Source: Deltaproteobacteria bacterium (lineage in GTDB: Bacteria > Desulfobacterota > GWC2-55-46 > DRQE01). Taken from it: 36,597 bases of DNA. The DNA is taken from NCBI GenBank assembly GCA_016219105.1, contig JACRCI010000102.1, forward strand, positions 1 through 36,597. The letters are read 5' to 3'. Each line of letters starts with the position of its first letter. Position 1 is the stretch's first letter. This document shows, one piece after another, positions 25,526 to 32,609 of this stretch. A model generated the notes under the pieces. That model searched no databases and was not told the DNA's origin. It saw only the letters and a program-made list of their open reading frames with translations. Both the position numbers and the translations under genes were made by a program.

Positions 25526-26497
25526 CTACTCCAGCATGAAATATGAAAGCATCCCAAGTGTCGCGAGGATGAAGGCCGTCCCGAGGAATTCCGGCACGCG
25601 GAATATCCGCATCTTCGCAAGCCCCGTCTCAACGAACACTATCGCAACACCCGCGAGGGCGAGCTTGAGCGCGAGGAAAAAGAATGCGGCCGGAAGCCCC
25701 GCAAGGCCGGCCGTTCCGGCCAACCAGCCGCCCATGCCGGCTATCCCCCACGGGAAAAACAACGCTATGGCGAGCGACGAGAAAAGAAAAAGCTTCATCA
25801 TCCCGGCCCACTCCATAAGCGCGAGGTGCCGGCCTGAATACTCCAGTATCATCGCCTCGTGTATCATCGTAAGCTCAAGGTGCGTCGAGGGGTTGTCAAC
25901 CGGGACCCTCCCGGTCTCGGCCATGGCTATTATCGCGAACGAGAGGAAGGCGAAGGCCAGGGACGGACGCAGCACGAAGGGGCCGGTTGAGAGCACGCGA
26001 ACCATCTCGGTAATCGAGGTCGAGCGCGTGACGAGCGACACCGTGAAGACCGACATGAGGAGCGCGGGCTCGGCCAAGGAGGCGACCATCATCTCGCGGC
26101 TTGAACCCATGCCGCCGAACGCGGTCCCGGCGTCCATGCCGGCCAGGGCCGTAAAAAACCGCGCGATGGCGAAAAGCGCGACCAGCGCTATCACGTCGGC
26201 CGTTGCGGCGAGCGGCGCCTTCACCGATATCACCGGTATTATGGCGCCGGCCATGAGCGTGGCCCCGAATACGACGTAAGGGGCGGCCCTGAAGACCCAT
26301 GAGGCGTTCTCCGCCAGCACTATGTCTTTTGAAAAAAGGCGCAGTATATCCCTGTAGGGCTGAAAAAGCCCGGCCGTGCTCCTGCCCTGGGACCAGCACT
26401 TGAGCGCCCTCACCCACCCCACAAGGAGCGGGGCGGCCAGGAGCACCGTTGCGACCTGCACCCCTTCAATTATCGCCGGATAGAATTGCCCTGTCAC
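25526..26497 (-). CDS. HyfC/NuoH-like membrane subunit
   Basis: 323 residues with about eight helices. Segments LKCWSQGRSTAGLFQPYRDILRLF-like near the N-terminus, DNPSTHLELTMIHEAMILEYSG and LMEWAGMMKLFLF are signatures of the NuoH/HyfC family, which links the membrane arm to the redox module and helps form the quinone chamber in complex I. The start is GTG at 26497, overlapping the upstream stop by four bases (GTGA). Residues about 252-265 (GGWLAGTAGLAGLP) are coded by a copy of the GC-rich repeat and may be an insertion between helices. Confidence 0.9.
   Translation of the reverse strand: MTGQFYPAIIEGVQVATVLLAAPLLVGWVRALKCWSQGRSTAGLFQPYRDILRLFSKDIVLAENASWVFRAAPYVVFGATLMAGAIIPVISVKAPLAATADVIALVALFAIARFFTALAGMDAGTAFGGMGSSREMMVASLAEPALLMSVFTVSLVTRSTSITEMVRVLSTGPFVLRPSLAFAFLSFAIIAMAETGRVPVDNPSTHLELTMIHEAMILEYSGRHLALMEWAGMMKLFLFSSLAIALFFPWGIAGMGGWLAGTAGLAGLPAAFFFLALKLALAGVAIVFVETGLAKMRIFRVPEFLGTAFILATLGMLSYFMLE
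25701..25741. repeat. GC-rich repeat copy inside the HyfC-like gene
   Basis: The sequence contains GCAAGGCCGGCC and CCGGCCAACCAGCCGCC, the reverse orientation of the family core GGCTGGTTGGCCGG. It lies in frame and codes for Gly/Ala/Leu-rich residues. Confidence 0.55.
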
Positions 26498-28554
26498 GCG
26501 AACACCAGAAGCAGTATCAGGGTTGCGAACGAATACAGGAGATATATCTGTATCCTTCCGTGCTGAAGACGACCGAACCTGCGGGCGATCCAGAAAGACG
26601 CGTCGGCGACCGGCATGTAACAGCCGTGCCAGATGCGGTCCCGTATCTTGAGGCGGTAGGTCAGCCTTTTAGGAAACGCCGGGTCTGCGCCGGACGGCCT
26701 TACGGTCTCCCTGACGCTTAAAAGAAACCCGAATATCCTCCTCAGCGGCATGGCGAAGGAGGTCGAGTTATACTGCATCCTGGGTGTAATCTTTTCGAAA
26801 CCGCAGTCCCATACAGGGGCCCTGCGGACGCCTGCGCGGGGGATGCGGGTCAGAAGGTACGCGGCCGCGACAACGGCCAGTATGCCGGCAAAGACCACGG
26901 GCGCGGAATAGGACGCCCTCTCGGCGGCTACGGGCGTGAGCCACAGCCAGCCGAACTCCGAGGCGGTCTCGGAGACCCTGCCGCCGACAAGCTCCCTGGG
27001 GATGGCGTCTATCCATCCGATGAAAAACACCGGCAGCAGCCCGAGCGCGAGGCACGCAAAGGCGGCAAACCCCATGGCGCCCCTCATCTCAAGCCCTGTC
27101 TCGTTGACGGTGGTATCATGCTGCCCCCGCCAGCGGCCCAGGAACACGACGCCGAAGACCTTTACGAAGCATCTGGCGCTCAAGGCCGCCGTCAACGCCA
27201 CAAGCGCCGCGCCGAGCGGTATTATGAGGTTAAGGAGCGGCGTCGGGAACGACGGCGACAGAAGGAAAGCCTGGAACAGCAGCCATTCCGACACGAACCC
27301 GTTAAACGGCGGGAGCGCGGAGATGGAAAGGCACCCGACGAGGAAAAAAACCGCGGTCTGCGGCATCCTGTGTATAAGCCCGCCCATCCTCTCCATATTG
27401 CGCTCGTGCGTTGAATGCATCACCGCGCCCGCGCCCATGAAAAGAAGCCCCTTGAACATCGCGTGGTTCGTGATGTGGTAGAGTCCGGCCACCAGCGAGA
27501 GAGAGGCCAGCGCCGTCATGTCGAACGACTTGAATATCATCGCGAGCCCGAGGCACACCAGTATTATGCCGACGTTCTCAATGGACGAATAGGCAAGGAG
27601 CCTTTTAAGGTCAACCTGCATCAGGGCGTAGAGTATGCCCATGACCGCGGACACGAGCCCCATCACCAGGACAACGCCTCCCATCCTCCAGTCGGATACG
27701 TGCAGGAGGTCGAACGAGACCCTCACCATGCCGTAGACCGCGACCTTGAGCATGACCCCGCTCATCAGGGCCGAGACGTTCGTCGGCGCGACCGGATGGG
27801 CCTCGGGCAGCCACACATGCAGCGGCACCACCCCGGCCTTTGCGGCGAACCCGAAAAAGGAAAGGAAAAACGCGGCCGCCTTCCACACCCCGGGTATGTG
27901 CGAGGCGCGCATGGCGGAGAAGGTATAACCGTTGAAATTTTCAAACCCGCCTGAAAGCCCGGCCATGACCCCGAAGGAAAGCAATATCAGTATCGCCCCG
28001 ACGTGCGCGATAAGCAGGTATATGAATGCCGCGCGCCTGGCCTCTTTGTTCTCGTCCTCGAAGACGACCAGAAAATACGACGCCGCGGCCATAAGCTCCC
28101 ACGAGATCATGAAGAAGTACGCGTCATCCGCCAGGACGACCATGAGCATCCCGGCGACAAACAAACAGTAAAATACCGCCAGCGACGTCACCTTCCTCTG
28201 GCCGGCAAGGCCGGCTGGATGGCCGATAAAACCCTTCAGATAGCCGATGGAATATATGGATACGAAAAATACGAGGACGGCCGTGACCGTGACGAAAAAC
28301 CCGCTCGTTGCGTCGAGTCTCAGGTAAAACGGCAGGTCCGGCAGTCCCACGGGCAGGACCATGGTCTCCACCGCGCCCGTGGCCACGGCGTTGAAACCGG
28401 CAAAGGCCGCTATAACGGAGGCGATGGCCGAGGCCGAAAAAGCGATATTTATGAGGGAGGCCTGGCGGGATTTGAGCAAAGGCGCGGCAGCCGCCGTCAC
28501 AAGGAAAATGACGACTGAGAGGGAAACGCTTTCCAGGGGCGAGGGTATTACCAC
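26494..28554 (-). CDS. HyfB/NuoL-like proton-translocating membrane subunit
   Basis: About 686 residues from GTG at 28554, which has AGGGG six bases upstream; an ATG at 28608 would add 18 residues unlike the family. The protein has about sixteen helices with the family segments FEDENKEARRAAFIYLL, LPEAHPVAPTNVSALMSGVMLK and KRLLAYSSIENVGI. The C-terminal part, with RMQYNSTSFAMPLRRIF, is typical of HyfB. It is the first gene of the six-gene operon. A repeat-coded segment (GHPAGLAGQ, about 18 codons further in if counted from 28608) lies between early helices at 28199-28227. Confidence 0.9.
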   Translation of the reverse strand: MVIPSPLESVSLSVVIFLVTAAAAPLLKSRQASLINIAFSASAIASVIAAFAGFNAVATGAVETMVLPVGLPDLPFYLRLDATSGFFVTVTAVLVFFVSIYSIGYLKGFIGHPAGLAGQRKVTSLAVFYCLFVAGMLMVVLADDAYFFMISWELMAAASYFLVVFEDENKEARRAAFIYLLIAHVGAILILLSFGVMAGLSGGFENFNGYTFSAMRASHIPGVWKAAAFFLSFFGFAAKAGVVPLHVWLPEAHPVAPTNVSALMSGVMLKVAVYGMVRVSFDLLHVSDWRMGGVVLVMGLVSAVMGILYALMQVDLKRLLAYSSIENVGIILVCLGLAMIFKSFDMTALASLSLVAGLYHITNHAMFKGLLFMGAGAVMHSTHERNMERMGGLIHRMPQTAVFFLVGCLSISALPPFNGFVSEWLLFQAFLLSPSFPTPLLNLIIPLGAALVALTAALSARCFVKVFGVVFLGRWRGQHDTTVNETGLEMRGAMGFAAFACLALGLLPVFFIGWIDAIPRELVGGRVSETASEFGWLWLTPVAAERASYSAPVVFAGILAVVAAAYLLTRIPRAGVRRAPVWDCGFEKITPRMQYNSTSFAMPLRRIFGFLLSVRETVRPSGADPAFPKRLTYRLKIRDRIWHGCYMPVADASFWIARRFGRLQHGRIQIYLLYSFATLILLLVFA
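28199..28227. repeat. GC-rich repeat copy inside the HyfB-like gene
   Basis: TGGCCGGCAAGGCCGGCTGG followed by ATGGCCGAT, closely matching the copies at 20504 and 23185. It is in frame and codes for GHPAGLAGQ. Confidence 0.65.
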
Positions 28555-28741
28555 ACCGCGCCCCTGAAAAGGGACCGCGGACCAAATGGCGGTTCCGCGG
28601 AAACCCATTCCGCTAAAGCAGCCGCCTTGCTAAAACACTCGGGGGCAGGCCCGCTTAATTCGATTGTCGCGGAGTCGGATAAAAAAACGATTGCCAAAGG
28701 TTGTTCTTCCCGTATGCCTGAAAAATATGGCGCCCTTCTTT

Positions 28742-28787
28742 TATATAATGCGTATATAATGCGCGCAATGCCGTCGAGGACGGCCGG
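28742..28787. repeat. Repeat copies in the upstream region of the Ehr-like operon
   Basis: TATATAATGCG is repeated exactly in tandem (28742-28752, 28753-28763), next to the palindrome GCCGTC-GAG-GACGGC (28770-28784) of the dispersed family. On the minus strand the AT-rich repeats could hold the operon promoter (TTGCGC then TATATA), but the spacing is only fair. The whole 28609-28902 stretch has no credible gene. Confidence 0.5.
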
Positions 28788-28824
28788 ATAAAAAAGCCCG
28801 CTCAAACGCAGGGCCTGAAAAGTA

Positions 28825-28852
28825 ATCGGCCTTCAGATGTCTGAAGGCCGAT
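28825..28852 (-). terminator. Terminator hairpin after the secreted YHS-like gene
   Basis: A perfect 13-bp inverted repeat (ATCGGCCTTCAGA / TCTGAAGGCCGAT, 2-nt centre), followed on the minus strand by TACTTTT. It lies about 50 bp after the stop at 28903 and before the Ehr-like operon. Confidence 0.65.
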
Positions 28853-28902
28853 ACGGAAAACGATCTTTCATGACGGAAGCCTTTTTGCGGCCCGCCTCTC
28901 CG

Positions 28903-29475
28903 TTACTTCGGGGCCGTATAGCCGTACGCGGTATCACGCCCGGCGAGCGCGAGGAAATCCCTGAACGTCGAGTCCTTCTCGAAATAATAAACCCTGCCTG
29001 AGGCGTCGGCGCAGGTGATGGCCCCGGACTTGTCCAGCGTATCGCCGGTCATCGGATCCCTCGCAAAACGCGTGGAAGGGTTAAGGGACAGGTTCTTTGC
29101 CGAAGCCTCATCCGCCGCGTAATATGTCTTTCCGTCGAGCTTTATTTCGTTCTGAGTCCTTTTCTCGTAGCGGTTGGTCGCCATGTTCACTTCTTTGGAG
29201 TTGACCCTCGTAAGCCACTGCCCTGGCGAGGCGTCGGCCTTTATCAGAACGCCGTTTTTAGCCGTCATCTTATTATTATCGGCCTTCAGGGCCTCGGCCC
29301 TCTGGCTTGCGAGGTATTCCTGCCTGACGTTCTCCGCCATTGCCGTTGCGTGGCTTTCCGTATCAGCGATGGACGCGCCGCGGCTTGTGCCGGGCAGACT
29401 CGCCGTGCCTATGAACGCCGCGAAGACCGCGACAATAACCATCCTGACGATTTCTCTCATGCGAACTTCTCTCAT
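28903..29475 (-). CDS. Secreted protein with weak YHS-like motifs
   Basis: 190 residues with a signal peptide (hydrophobic VRMVIVAVFAAFIGTA, cleavage likely near GTSRGA). Two C-terminal stretches resemble the YHS metal-binding fold without its usual cysteines: KLDGKTYYAADEASAKNLSLNP and DPMTGDTLDKSGAITC...YYFEKDSTFRDFLA. I do not recognise a characterised homologue. The ATG at 29475 has a perfect GGAGGAGG five bases upstream; a 15-bp direct repeat (GTTCGCATGAGAGAA) gives a second in-frame ATG six codons later. It is a single gene with its own promoter and terminator. A periplasmic metal or redox role is only a guess. Confidence 0.7.
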   Translation of the reverse strand: MREVRMREIVRMVIVAVFAAFIGTASLPGTSRGASIADTESHATAMAENVRQEYLASQRAEALKADNNKMTAKNGVLIKADASPGQWLTRVNSKEVNMATNRYEKRTQNEIKLDGKTYYAADEASAKNLSLNPSTRFARDPMTGDTLDKSGAITCADASGRVYYFEKDSTFRDFLALAGRDTAYGYTAPK

Positions 29476-29616
29476 GCGAACCTCCTCCTTATAAAATCTA
29501 TTTGCCCTTATTTCCGGCCATCGCGTTAAATCTTCCGACTATATTTGCGGCTGTAAACGCGTTTCAACCTGTCCGCAGGCACGGGCCTAGCCACTATAAT
29601 CTATTTCACATGGGCT

Positions 29617-29645
29617 ATTATATTGCCCTTTTGAAAATAAGTCAA
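29617..29645 (-). promoter_or_regulatory. Sigma70-like promoter of the secreted YHS-like gene
   Basis: Minus strand TTGACT (29640-29645) and TATAAT (29617-29622) are exactly 17 bp apart. This near-consensus promoter gives a leader of about 135 nt. Confidence 0.7.
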
Positions 29646-29678
29646 TGAAATTTTGCGGGGGAACTACTCTGACGGACA

Positions 29679-30272
29679 TCACCGTACCTTCCGCGTCAAC
29701 TCATCCCACAGATGTTTATCCACGTACTGCGCCAGCACCTCCTGCATCTCGGCGGGCGGCGCCGTGGTGTAATAGAGGTTTATCACGGCGTGCGCCATCT
29801 CGTGGGCAAGGACCCTGTCGCTCAGTCCGTCAAAGGAAAGATAAATGCTGCGCGCCCTGTACAGATAAAACGCGATCGGCGCGTCCCCGGAGAAGCCCAT
29901 TTCCCGGTAGACGTATTTAATCTCGGCGTAGGTGCGGTATATGTATATGCTGAAACGGAGGTCCGGCGGGTACATGTCGAGGAGGGTTTCCACCCTCAGC
30001 GTAATCCTGTCAACGTCCTCGCCGATTGATTTAAAGGCCGCGTCAAGGTCTCTCTTTAAAAACGGGTTCCCGCCTATCTTCGCGCCGAATTCGAGCAGCA
30101 CGTCATCAAAGGGGTAATATATGGTGGAATACCGCGTCGCGCGGCTCTTCCACCTTTCGGCCCCGAGCGCCCCGGCGGCGCAAAGGTGGACGGCGGCCGC
30201 GATAAAGATAAAAATAACGAGGAGTTTGCGGGCGGTATTTGCCGCCCGGACCTCAGCCGCGATATTTACCAT
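29679..30272 (-). CDS. Secreted HEXXH peptidase-like protein (peptidase MA-like)
   Basis: 197 residues with an N-terminal hydrophobic signal (about 15-38, ending GALGAE). The zinc motif HEMAH is in RVLAHEMAHAVINLYY, and the Glu of MQEVLAQYVD about 20 residues later could be the third ligand, as in gluzincins of the MA clan. The upstream part (FSIYIYRTYAEIKYVYREMG) resembles proteins annotated as peptidase MA-like. At under 200 residues it is short, so activity is uncertain. It follows the HAMP gene by 10 bp as the third gene of an envelope operon. Confidence 0.75.
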   Translation of the reverse strand: MVNIAAEVRAANTARKLLVIFIFIAAAVHLCAAGALGAERWKSRATRYSTIYYPFDDVLLEFGAKIGGNPFLKRDLDAAFKSIGEDVDRITLRVETLLDMYPPDLRFSIYIYRTYAEIKYVYREMGFSGDAPIAFYLYRARSIYLSFDGLSDRVLAHEMAHAVINLYYTTAPPAEMQEVLAQYVDKHLWDELTRKVR

Positions 30273-30282
30273 GGAAAAGCGG

Positions 30283-30927
30283 TCATGCGTTTTCCGGGCT
30301 GCGGGACGTGGTGAAATATCCCGCGCTCTTTTTGAGGCGGGCGAGTTTTTCCGTGGTCTCCACGGCCAGACTGTCGAGCCTTCCCCTGTCGCCCGACGAT
30401 AAAGCCGAATGTATTTCGAGGAGAAGCCTCTCCAGTTCCTCCTCGTCGCTCTGGATGGAGGAAACGGCGTTGTCCATCCTCGACGTGAATTCGTTTACCT
30501 TTCCCGCAAGCTCCGTGAGCTGGTCCCTCGACCTCAGGTTGAGCCTGAGCGTGAGGTCACCGGCGCCTATGTCCTCGAGGCTTTTCTCGAAACGGTAAAG
30601 CGGCCCGGCTATCTTATGGGAGGCGTAAAGGAGGAATATGAACCCGGAAACAGCCGTCACGCCTATTATGGCGAGGTTCGCGAGAAAAAGCGTGGGCAGG
30701 AAGTAATCGCCGGTCCTCAACATCACCAGCTCCGAACCGGACCAGCCCGTAATCATCGTGTCCCTCGACAGATAGCTGAAAAGCCCTATCCCTAAAAGCG
30801 ACTCTATGACGATGAGGATGAGGAACTTTACGGAAAAGTCGGCCTGGAATCTCTTCTTTATGAAGACCTTCTTTCGTTTCCGGGACCCGCCCCCGCTCGC
30901 CCTTGTCATATTGGTCATGTCAGTCAT
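30283..30927 (-). CDS. HAMP-domain membrane protein without an output domain
   Basis: 214 residues. Two membrane helices (about 32-52 and 79-102) flank a short periplasmic loop; a HAMP domain follows (ASHKIAGPLYRFEKSLEDIGAGDLTLRL...), then a coiled coil to the C-terminus. No kinase, cyclase or methyl-accepting domain is present. Such proteins may form hetero-oligomers with signalling proteins or serve as scaffolds. The start has no clear ribosome site; it overlaps the upstream lipoprotein gene by eight bases, so coupling is likely. The N-terminus is very basic (SRKRKKVFIKKR). Confidence 0.75.
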   Translation of the reverse strand: MTDMTNMTRASGGGSRKRKKVFIKKRFQADFSVKFLILIVIESLLGIGLFSYLSRDTMITGWSGSELVMLRTGDYFLPTLFLANLAIIGVTAVSGFIFLLYASHKIAGPLYRFEKSLEDIGAGDLTLRLNLRSRDQLTELAGKVNEFTSRMDNAVSSIQSDEEELERLLLEIHSALSSGDRGRLDSLAVETTEKLARLKKSAGYFTTSRSPENA

Positions 30928-31735
30928 GGCGGGGGGATACCTTATTCAGCGCGTCGCGGTCAACCTCTATCCTGGCGGATTTCCTGACCGTATCCAGCCA
31001 GTCGCTTAACGCCTTCTGCCTTTTCCGCTCAAGGAGCTCTCTTTTTATCTCGTCGTATATCTTTTTGAGCGGAGGCCTGCCGGCGGGCTCTCTTTTAACC
31101 ACCATGACCGCGAGATAACCCTCCGCGCCCTTGAATACCGCGGCGTCTCCCGTGGAAAGGTCAAAGGTGTTGTAAAGGGGTTCATCCGGCTGGACGTTTT
31201 CGAGTAAAAGCCGGCCGATGGTCTCCGTGCCGTCCGGGTTTTCCCCTTTTAACATCCGCGCCTTCGCGGCCTCTGCCTTTGCCTCGCTCGAGGCCATGGC
31301 AATCCTGACCGTAAGCGAGTGCCCCATGCGCTCGTAATGCCTTTTAACCTCGCCGTCAGTGACGGCCAGTCTATCGGCCCATTCCCCTGTCTTCGCGGCG
31401 ATGAGTTCCCTTATGAGGGTCTGCTCCCAGAAGGTCTTAATCGTCTCGACAAAGCGCTCGTCCTCGGCCAGCCCTTTTTTAACGGCCTCCTGTATCATGA
31501 GCTTGCGGTCAACCATGGTATCGAGCATGCTGTCGAGGATTTTTGGGGTTATCTTCCGCGAGGGGTCCCGGTGCGAGGATAGAGAAACTTCCCTCTCGAA
31601 GTCCTTCAAAAAGATCGGGGCGTCGTTGACCGTCGCGACCTTCTCCCCTCTTCCGGCCTTGCGGCCGCAGGCGGGAAGAAGCGCGGTCAGGCACATAAGG
31701 ATTATAAACAGTCTGTTTCTATCATTCTTGATCAT
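30920..31735 (-). CDS. SurA/PpiC-like chaperone lipoprotein
   Basis: 271 residues. A lipoprotein signal ends in the lipobox LLPAC (Cys near 23), so the mature protein is lipid-anchored in the envelope. A SurA N-terminal-like helical region (ILDSMLDTMVDRKLMIQEAVKKGL) is followed by a divergent PpiC-like segment and a C-terminal helix returning to the chaperone fold. The isomerase domain is weak, so chaperoning of exported proteins is more secure than isomerase activity. It is the first gene of a three-gene unit with the HAMP and peptidase-like genes. Confidence 0.75.
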   Translation of the reverse strand: MIKNDRNRLFIILMCLTALLPACGRKAGRGEKVATVNDAPIFLKDFEREVSLSSHRDPSRKITPKILDSMLDTMVDRKLMIQEAVKKGLAEDERFVETIKTFWEQTLIRELIAAKTGEWADRLAVTDGEVKRHYERMGHSLTVRIAMASSEAKAEAAKARMLKGENPDGTETIGRLLLENVQPDEPLYNTFDLSTGDAAVFKGAEGYLAVMVVKREPAGRPPLKKIYDEIKRELLERKRQKALSDWLDTVRKSARIEVDRDALNKVSPRHD

Positions 31736-31764
31736 GGTTTCATCTTAATGGTTTAACCTGAGAC

Positions 31765-31793
31765 ATTATATAGGATTTTCAAGGCCGGGGCAA
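31765..31793 (-). promoter_or_regulatory. Possible promoter of the lipoprotein-HAMP-peptidase unit
   Basis: Minus strand TATAAT at 31765-31770 with TTGCCC at 31788-31793, 17 bp apart and about 30 bp before the start. The -10 is perfect, the -35 partial. Confidence 0.5.
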
Positions 31794-31877
31794 TCGGAAT
31801 AATCTGTAGAAAATAAAGAGACCTGGCCACGGGCAAAGCGCCGGACAAAAGGCACCCGCGGGCCATTCAGATATTTC

Positions 31878-31905
31878 TTGACAATGCCTGCAACAGGGGT
31901 ATTAT
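31878..31905 (+). promoter_or_regulatory. Sigma70-like promoter of the Lys/Ala-rich secreted protein
   Basis: TTGACA (31878-31883) and TATTAT (31900-31905) are 16 bp apart, about 40 bp before the start codon. It diverges from the minus-strand promoter at 31765. Confidence 0.65.
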
Positions 31906-31946
31906 TAGCATACTCTTTCTTCAACGAAGGGAGGTGAAAAATCACG

Positions 31947-32384
31947 ATGAAGAGAGTACTGACACTGTTGGTCGCGTTAACAGTTTCAATAGCGTTCGGC
32001 ACCATGGGCTTCGCGGCTGAAGAGGCCAAGAAGCCGGCGGCTCCGGCTGCACCGGCGGCGGCACCGGCGGCTGCGCCTGCCAAGGCGGCTCCGGCGGCGG
32101 CAAAAATGGCTGCACCGGCCAAAATGGCCACGCACGGAAGCGGCGAGGTAACGGCGGTTGATGCGAAGGCAAAGACCATAACCGTCAAGACGAAGAAGGG
32201 CACGGTTACCATATCCATCACGGACGCTTCTAAAATCACCGTTGGCAAAGATACCAAGGCCCTGGCGGACGTAAAGGTCGGGGATAAGGTGACGGTAACG
32301 GTTGCAAAGCCCGCGGCAAAAACGGCGGCAAAGGTAGAAAAGAAGGAAGAGAAGAAAGAGGAAAAGAAACCGGAAAAGAAGTAA
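31947..32384 (+). CDS. Secreted Lys/Ala-rich protein with a DUF5666-like beta domain
   Basis: 145 residues. A clean signal peptide (MKRVLTLLVALTVSIAFG, cleavage near GFAAE) is followed by an Ala/Pro/Lys-rich linker (about 28-65), a small beta domain (GSGEVTAVDAKAKTITVKTKKG to KVGDKVTVTVAK, about 68-125) and a Lys/Glu tail (KKEEKKEEKKPEKK). The beta domain resembles DUF5666, which has no known reaction. The ribosome site GGGAGGTGA lies about ten bases before ATG. It has its own promoter and stem-loops downstream, and is the first plus-strand gene. A highly expressed small envelope protein is likely; the charged tail may bind polyanions or the outer membrane. Confidence 0.75.
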   Translation: MKRVLTLLVALTVSIAFGTMGFAAEEAKKPAAPAAPAAAPAAAPAKAAPAAAKMAAPAKMATHGSGEVTAVDAKAKTITVKTKKGTVTISITDASKITVGKDTKALADVKVGDKVTVTVAKPAAKTAAKVEKKEEKKEEKKPEKK

Positions 32385-32411
32385 TGGCGCAAAGATAAGA
32401 ACTAATAGAGG

Positions 32412-32438
32412 CGGCCGGGATATATTTTCTCCCGGCCG
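32412..32438 (+). terminator. Hairpin after the Lys/Ala-rich gene
   Basis: CGGCCGGGA and TCCCGGCCG pair as a 9-bp stem with a 9-nt AT-rich loop, about 30 bp after the stop. No U tract follows. Confidence 0.5.
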
Positions 32439-32504
32439 TGATCATCTATTGCAGGCCCTCCGAGCCTCCTTGACGAGGGCTGTATCTTTGGCTGTATCTT
32501 TAAT

Positions 32505-32540
32505 AGAAGGCGTTGCCGCTGTCGAAGGGCAACGCCTTCT
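32505..32540 (+). terminator. Strong 13-bp stem-loop
   Basis: AGAAGGCGTTGCC and GGCAACGCCTTCT pair perfectly around a 10-nt loop, followed by GATTTTA. It is a probable terminator between the Lys/Ala-rich gene and the AsmA gene, in addition to the hairpin at 32412. Confidence 0.6.
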
Positions 32541-32574
32541 GATTTTACGCCGAGGTTTTATGCGGAAAACTGAC

Positions 32575-32600
32575 GCCGTCGAGGACGGCTGGTTGGGCGG
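32575..32600. repeat. Intergenic copy of the GC-rich repeat before the AsmA gene
   Basis: GCCGTCGAGGACGGCTGG followed by TTGGGCGG, ten bases before the AsmA start. It joins the two cores seen separately elsewhere and could fold as a small hairpin close to the ribosome site. Confidence 0.6.
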
Positions 32601-32609
32601 TACGCGAAG

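Noticed and set aside
20504-28227. CRISPR-like array from the repeated GC-rich motifs
   Set aside because: Copies are irregularly spaced over kilobases, in both orientations and mostly within genes, with no cas genes.
28548-28805. 85-codon minus-strand frame upstream of the Ehr-like operon
   Set aside because: Starts at TTG within a repeat and T-run region, has no ribosome site and overlaps the real start of the HyfB-like gene; probably the leader region.
31766-32392. 208-codon minus-strand frame rich in Ala and Phe
   Set aside because: It is the antisense of the Lys/Ala-rich secreted gene, which has a promoter, ribosome site and signal peptide.
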